Part shown: positions 22,991 through 28,051 of the stretch, one piece after another
How the letters are laid out: every line of letters starts with the position of its first letter
How positions within the stretch are numbered: the stretch's first letter is position 1
The notes under the pieces: generated by a model
Seen by the model: the letters and a program-made list of their open reading frames with translations, nothing else
What the model was told of the DNA's origin: nothing
Databases searched by the model: none
NCBI GenBank assembly: GCA_934654765.1
Contig: CAKUGX010000013.1
Coordinates: forward strand, 1-28,051
Direction: 5' to 3'
DNA length: 28,051 nt
DNA from: an uncultured Collinsella sp.
GTDB lineage: Bacteria; Actinomycetota; Coriobacteriia; Coriobacteriales; Coriobacteriaceae
Made by a program: the position numbers and the translations under genes

Positions 22991-24187
22991 CTACTTGACC
23001 TCGATGAGCTCGTACTCGCTCGTGCCCAGGCCGATCTTCTCGGCGTGCGCGATGCAGGAGCGCCAGTCGGTGTCGGGATGCGTGATGCAGAAGGGATCCT
23101 TGGCCTGCTCGCCCTCCAGATGCTCGTGGCTGTGCTCCATCTTGGCGGCGCTATCAGTGAGCTCGGTGTTGGGCAGCGGCTCGGATGCCATGACGGCGTC
23201 GGCGCAGGCTTGGTCGATGGCAACTGGATCGAAGCTCGCGAACATGCCGATGTCGTTGACGATGGGCGTGTCGTTCTCGGCGTGGCAGTCGCAGTTGGGG
23301 CTGATGTCCATGGCCAGCGAGATGTGGAAGCTCGGGCGACCGTCGACGATGGCCTTGGTGTACTCGGCGATCTTGCAGTTGAGCACGTCGGCCGCGGCAT
23401 CGTAATCGGGCTTGATGGCGTCCTGGTTGCACACGCCGATGCAACGGCCGCAGCCCAGGCAGCGGTCGTGGTCGATGGCGGCCACGTGAACCGTGCGGGT
23501 GCCGCCGCTGGCAAGCTCGCGCTCGCGGGTGTCATCGAACGAGATGGCGTTGTGCGCGCAGATCTTCTCGCAGGCACGGCAGCCCACGCAATGCTCGGTC
23601 ACAACGCTCGGCTTGCCGGCGGCGTGCTGCTCCATCTTGCCGGCGCGGCTGCCGCCGCCCATGCCCAGGTTCTTCATGGCGCCGCCGAAGCCAGCCTGCT
23701 CATGGCCCTTAAAGTGGGTGAGGCTGATCACGATATCGGCATCCATGAGCGCCTGGCCGATCTTGGCCTCGTGCACGTACTCGCCGCCCTCGACCGGAAC
23801 GAGCGCCTCGTCGGTGCCCTTGAGGCCGTCGGCAATGATGACCTGGCAGCCCGTGGCGTACGGGGTAAAGCCGTTCTGATAGGCAGTGTCGATGTGCTCG
23901 AGCGCGTTTTTGCGGCTACCGACGTAGAGCGTGTTGCAGTCGGTGAGGAAGGGCTTGCCGCCCAGCTCCTTCACGACGTCCGCGACGGCGCGGGCGTAGT
24001 TGGGGCGCAGAAAGCTCAGGTTGCCCAGCTCACCGAAGTGAATCTTGATAGCGACGAACTTGTTCTCAAAGTCGATCTGCTCGATGCCGGCGCGGCGGAT
24101 GAGGCGCTTGAGCTTGTCGAGCTGGCTCTCGCGGCCGTGCGTGCGCAGGTTGGTGAAGTACACCTTGGCGGGTGCAGTTGCGGTCAT
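22991..24187 (-). CDS. DUF362 protein with two 4Fe-4S clusters
   Basis: A 398-residue cytoplasmic iron-sulfur protein. The N-terminal 190 residues are a DUF362 domain (VAIKIHFGELGN, 45-56; LTDCNTLYVGSR, 81-92; SLTHFKGHEQAGFGGAMKNLGMG, 155-177). Two ferredoxin motifs follow: CVGCRACEKIC (Cys200, 203, 206, 210) and CLGCGRCIGVC (Cys243, 246, 249, 253), then a second DUF362-like part with FDPVAIDQA. Such proteins are common in anaerobes and are thought to be redox or maturation factors, but the reaction is unknown. It stands alone between a repeat array upstream and a palindrome downstream. Confidence 0.88.
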   Translation of the reverse strand: MTATAPAKVYFTNLRTHGRESQLDKLKRLIRRAGIEQIDFENKFVAIKIHFGELGNLSFLRPNYARAVADVVKELGGKPFLTDCNTLYVGSRKNALEHIDTAYQNGFTPYATGCQVIIADGLKGTDEALVPVEGGEYVHEAKIGQALMDADIVISLTHFKGHEQAGFGGAMKNLGMGGGSRAGKMEQHAAGKPSVVTEHCVGCRACEKICAHNAISFDDTRERELASGGTRTVHVAAIDHDRCLGCGRCIGVCNQDAIKPDYDAAADVLNCKIAEYTKAIVDGRPSFHISLAMDISPNCDCHAENDTPIVNDIGMFASFDPVAIDQACADAVMASEPLPNTELTDSAAKMEHSHEHLEGEQAKDPFCITHPDTDWRSCIAHAEKIGLGTSEYELIEVK

Positions 24188-24281
24188 AAATCTATCCCCT
24201 CGGTCTATATGGCGTTACAGACATAAGAGGATGGTACCCATTGGAGTGGGGTCGAAGTCAAGCGCGGAAGCGGGAGCACCC

Positions 24282-24498
24282 AGTCGTTGGGGACGCTCTT
24301 AAACGACTAGTCGTTAGGGACACTCTTTCACTACCCGGCAGCTGGGGACGTTCCTTTCCTGCCGGCAAATGGGGACAGTCCTTACCACCCCGGCCGGCAA
24401 CCCGGCGAGTCGGCAAAGACTGTCCCCCCGACGGCTGGTCGTTTAAGTCTGTCCCCAATGACCACTTTTGGTCGTTTAAGCCTGTCCCCAATGACTAC
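24282..24498. repeat. Composite GGGGAC repeat array between DUF362 and the ABC operon
   Basis: The array contains, in order: AGTCGTTGGGGACGCTCTT ending in the 14-bp palindrome AACGACTAGTCGTT (24302-24315); a GGGACACTC core; the CCGGCAG-GGGACGTTCC-CTGCCGG hairpin; GGGGACAGTC (24371-24380) facing GACTGTCCCC (24418-24427); and two 29-base direct repeats, 24437-24465 and 24470-24498, differing at two positions. The last repeat runs into the stop codon of the FtsX-like gene (24495-24497). The first three modules recur in the same order at 27955-28051. No gene is seen in 24188-24494. Confidence 0.8.
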
Positions 24499-27161
24499 TC
24501 TTGGACTTTGAGGGCCTCGGCCAGGGGGACGCGCTTGATAGAGCGCGTGTGTAGCAGCGCCACGACCAGGTAGGTCGCAAAGCCGATGCCGACGCATGCA
24601 GCCATGGACCAAGCGGGCACGTAGATCTCGATATTGCCGTTGTAGGCGAGCAGCATCGAGCGGAAAATCGCGGTCAGCGAGCCAATAATGACCGGCAGGC
24701 TCAGCACGAGTGACACCGCCACGCACAGCGTAATCGAGCGGATGTACAGATGCGAGATCTCGCTATCGCGATAGCCAAAGACTTTCATGTAGCTGATCGA
24801 ACGGGCGCTGTGGTCGATCACAGCCTTGGTCAGAAGATACATAAACAGCAGGAAGATAAACACCGCGAGCCCAATCATCATGCCGATCATTTTGCTCATC
24901 ATGCCGATGAACTGGTCGCCCACGGCGCGCATGTCGTCGGGCGTGGTGTCGCCGGCAAAGTAACGCGCGTCGAGGTCGAGCTTCTCGTCGCTCACATAGC
25001 CGTTGAAGTAGGCAGCATCGTTGCCGAACAGCTCGTTAAAGTCGTCGATACTCATATAGACATTCATGTCCGACTTGGAGCCCCAGGCACAGTCCTTACC
25101 CGCGTACTCAAGAGAATAATCCCGAGCCTCGTACTTGTCGCGAAGCTCGACCTTCTGGCCCTCGCTCCAGCCAAACTTATCGAGCAGGCCGCCGCCAAAG
25201 ACGACGCGCCCATCGCCGACGTTGAGGTCTTTCCAATAGCGCGAATCGGGCGAGATGCCGTAGACAGAAATCGTCTCCTCGCCATTACCATCGCCGCGGT
25301 CGTATTGCAGCTGGTAAACGGCATATTTCTCGGCCTGCGCGATTGCGCCCGCGCCGTTGTCGGTCGTGTTGACCGGGTGAATGTCGTCGTTGTCCGCGTC
25401 AATTTTCGAGGCCTTGTCGATCAGGTCGATAGCCTCGTCGCGGTCGCAGCCGAGGGCATCGGCAAGGTCATCGAGGCGCGCATAGAGCACATCCTTCTTG
25501 TCCTGGACCTTGGCAAGTGCATCCTGCGCTGCGGTCAGGCTCTCGGCAGACGGAGATGCGGTCGCGGCAGCGGCTGCCGTCTGCGCCGCATCGGCCGCGT
25601 CGTCAAGTTCGTCATCGGCATCCTGGGCGGCAGAAAGCAGCGCGCCGTCAACCGACTGCAAGCGCTCGAGTGCCGACCACTGCTCGCGCTCCTCGGCAGT
25701 GCCCTCGAGCTCCAGCGGCGCCTTGAGCGTGTACTGGCGCTCGGCGACCAGGCTCGTCTCGAGGTTGTCCGCGTAGTGCGTCATCGTGGGCAGAATCGCC
25801 AGGCCAAAGAGCAGCAGCAGCGAGGCAAACGCAATGCCCACGAAGAGCGTGGCGAAGTTGCCCAGGTTGCGCAGGAAGACGCGCAGGCGGAAGCGGGAGA
25901 CAAAGCCCATGCGTTCCGGCAGCTGCAGACCGCGCTTGGTACCCGATTTGCCGCTCGCCTCGTGACGAAGGAACTGCAGCGGCGTCTTGCCCATTTTGCG
26001 GAGCAGGCCCACCAGCGTAATGAGGATGAGCGCGGAGGCAGGAACCACGGCGCACTTCACAAAGATCTCCCAGCTCCAGTACACCTGGAAGGGCGGCAGG
26101 CTGTACGAGCCGTAATAGAGACTGCGCATAGGCTCGGTAAAGAACACGACGCCGAGTGCGGTGCCCAGCAGCGATGCGACAACGCCCACGATGGCAGGAA
26201 GCGCAAGGTAGTGCAGCACGATCTCGCGACGGCGATAGCCGCTGGCGAGCAGCGTGCCGATGATGGCGCTCTCTTCCTCGATGGTGGCGTCGGTGAGCAC
26301 CACAAAGACAAACGCCATGATCACGATGATGATGTCGAGCAGCGTCGTCCACATCATGGAGTCGCCGTCCACGTCGTCGCGCGCATAGCCAATGCCCTGG
26401 TTGGAATCGGCGTCGGTCAGGTCGTCCACGCGCGCATCGGCGTCCGTCAGCGCCTCGACCATATCCTGCTCGGCATCGATGCGATCCGCGGTTGAGAGGT
26501 CGCGGTCGTTAAAAGTAAAGGAGTAGGTGTAGGCGGGCGCACCGCCGGCGTCCTCGAGCGCGGTAAAGCCGGCGTCAGTGACCTCGGCCACGCCATAGGT
26601 GATGGTGTTGACCGTAAAGTCCGAGTTGTTGAGGAACAGCGCCTGGCTATCGGGCTGGGTCATGATGCCGCAGATTGTGTAGGTGCGGCCCTCGAGCTCG
26701 ACTTTGTCGCCCACGGCAAGATCGTTGTTGGTGGCAAAGACGCGGTCGATGGCCACCTCGTCGCCCGCGCGGGGCTGCCTGCCTTCGCAGTAGGACGCGA
26801 TGTCAACCTTGGTACGATGCGCGTAGGTGCGCAGGGTGCGCTTGGTGCCGTCGTCGCCGGACGCCTTTTTGATGATGGCGTCGATGGAGAAATTCTTGTA
26901 GAGCGTGACGCCGCCGACGCTCTCGGCCGCGTCCTCGGCGGCCTTGAGCTGGTCGTCGGTCGCCTCGAACGCCGTGGTCAGACGGCCGTCCTCAATCGTG
27001 TACACATCGCGCATGTCGTCGATAAGGCAGCCGATGGAATGTGCTGCGAGCAAAAAGCCCGACGTGAGGGCGATGCTTCCGCACATAAGCAAAAAGATGC
27101 CCAGGTACTTGCCGATATTGCGGCGCAGCTCGCGGGGGAGTCGCTTTGCGAGAGGTGACAT
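24495..27161 (-). CDS. Large FtsX-type ABC transporter permease
   Basis: An 888-residue membrane protein with a helix at 18-40, a large extracytoplasmic domain (to about 265), three helices (about 270-292, 317-342, 365-390), a further helix (about 433-457), a second large extracytoplasmic domain and three C-terminal helices (from about 760). This is the double-FtsX layout of MacB/LolCE-like permeases. The second extracytoplasmic domain has an Ala/Asp-rich stretch (about 490-575) likely to form a coiled-coil hairpin. ALKVQE ends the protein; its TAG is shared with a GGGGAC repeat. The ATG at 27161 is nine bases past the ATPase stop codon, so the two genes form one operon. The cargo is unknown: lipoprotein, peptide or wall-hydrolase control are options. 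Confidence 0.9.
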   Translation of the reverse strand: MSPLAKRLPRELRRNIGKYLGIFLLMCGSIALTSGFLLAAHSIGCLIDDMRDVYTIEDGRLTTAFEATDDQLKAAEDAAESVGGVTLYKNFSIDAIIKKASGDDGTKRTLRTYAHRTKVDIASYCEGRQPRAGDEVAIDRVFATNNDLAVGDKVELEGRTYTICGIMTQPDSQALFLNNSDFTVNTITYGVAEVTDAGFTALEDAGGAPAYTYSFTFNDRDLSTADRIDAEQDMVEALTDADARVDDLTDADSNQGIGYARDDVDGDSMMWTTLLDIIIVIMAFVFVVLTDATIEEESAIIGTLLASGYRRREIVLHYLALPAIVGVVASLLGTALGVVFFTEPMRSLYYGSYSLPPFQVYWSWEIFVKCAVVPASALILITLVGLLRKMGKTPLQFLRHEASGKSGTKRGLQLPERMGFVSRFRLRVFLRNLGNFATLFVGIAFASLLLLFGLAILPTMTHYADNLETSLVAERQYTLKAPLELEGTAEEREQWSALERLQSVDGALLSAAQDADDELDDAADAAQTAAAAATASPSAESLTAAQDALAKVQDKKDVLYARLDDLADALGCDRDEAIDLIDKASKIDADNDDIHPVNTTDNGAGAIAQAEKYAVYQLQYDRGDGNGEETISVYGISPDSRYWKDLNVGDGRVVFGGGLLDKFGWSEGQKVELRDKYEARDYSLEYAGKDCAWGSKSDMNVYMSIDDFNELFGNDAAYFNGYVSDEKLDLDARYFAGDTTPDDMRAVGDQFIGMMSKMIGMMIGLAVFIFLLFMYLLTKAVIDHSARSISYMKVFGYRDSEISHLYIRSITLCVAVSLVLSLPVIIGSLTAIFRSMLLAYNGNIEIYVPAWSMAACVGIGFATYLVVALLHTRSIKRVPLAEALKVQE

Positions 27162-27169
27162 GGCGCCGC

Positions 27170-27883
<714 letters not shown>

Positions 27884-27924
27884 ATCATCCCCCATTGTTA
27901 GCCTTCTGCTACTTTTCTAAGGCT

Positions 27925-27953
27925 ATAGTAAACCCAGGCGAACTATTTTTCAA
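27925..27953 (-). promoter_or_regulatory. Promoter of the ABC transporter operon
   Basis: On the minus strand TTGAAA (27948-27953) and TACTAT (27925-27930) are separated by 17 bases, giving a leader of about 35 bases before the ATPase gene. The repeat array begins immediately upstream of the -35 box. Confidence 0.7.
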
Positions 27954-27954
27954 A

Positions 27955-28051
27955 CTAGTCATTGGGGACGTTCTTAAACGACTAGTCGCCAGGGACACTC
28001 TTTCGCCACCCGGCAGTTAGGGACGTTCCTTTCCTGCCGGCAGTCGGGGAC
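27955..28051. repeat. Second composite GGGGAC repeat array, cut by the window end
   Basis: Same modules and order as at 24282-24372: AGTCATTGGGGACGTTCTT ending in AACGACTAGTCG, a GGGACACTC core, then the CCGGCAG-GGGACGTTCC-CTGCCGG hairpin and the start of another GGGGAC core at the edge. It lies directly upstream of the ABC operon promoter. Confidence 0.8.

Noticed and set aside
24437..24498. CRISPR-like direct repeats
   Set aside because: Only two 29-base units 33 bases apart with a 4-base gap, no spacers of regular length and no cas genes; they belong to the GGGGAC repeat family.
24750..26495. Plus-strand open frame of 581 codons
   Set aside because: Antisense shadow of the FtsX-type permease; no start signal or motif.

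Overview
The window is GC-rich bacterial chromosome, densely packed with genes on the minus strand (only two of the 18 assigned genes are on the plus strand). Gene content, Shine-Dalgarno spacing and the many GGGAC-type intergenic palindromes suggest an anaerobic gut actinobacterium of the Coriobacteriia, most like Collinsella. That assignment is inference from style; there is no rRNA or tRNA here. I see no phage, plasmid, IS transposase or CRISPR array.

Left part (1-9700): carbohydrate and nucleoside catabolism. A minus-strand operon runs from 4895 to 175: a fucose/arabinose-isomerase-like protein, the two halves of a split transketolase, and an FGGY kinase closest to glycerol kinases. A LacI-type regulator lies upstream, closed by a UUCG-loop terminator. 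TGTTTAC/GTAAACA half-sites recur before the isomerase operon, before lacI and before a ROK-family gene, which suggests one small regulon. Next come a nucleoside hydrolase and ribokinase in one operon (nucleoside to ribose to ribose 5-phosphate), with a good promoter and an overlapping GTTCAC/GTGAAC operator candidate. Together these genes feed the pentose-phosphate pool, but no sugar transporter is present.

Middle (9700-21600): envelope and magnesium functions. A plus-strand OafA/OatA-type acyltransferase with a C-terminal SGNH domain is followed by a 238-bp element with 38-bp inverted ends. The next genes are all on the minus strand. Read in the direction of transcription they are TrhA/hemolysin III, a CNNM/CorC transporter, an acidic-tailed protein with a cyanophycin-synthetase N-domain-like motif, a YtxH protein overlapping a PRC-barrel protein, a NodB-like protein that has lost its catalytic residues, a divergent MgtE, and an NRAMP homologue whose metal-site residues resemble the magnesium-transporting NRAMP-related branch. 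The MgtE/NRAMP pair is the most interesting part of the window: the MgtE sensor is intact, but its membrane part lacks the usual MgtE channel motifs.

Right part (21600-28051): a plus-strand membrane-anchored alpha/beta hydrolase, a 130-bp palindromic element, a DUF362 protein with two 4Fe-4S motifs, and a LolD-type ATPase plus a large FtsX-type permease. The ABC operon is bracketed by two copies of the same composite repeat. Repeat families with a GGGAC core occur throughout the intergenic spaces and in two places touch or supply the stop codon of a gene.
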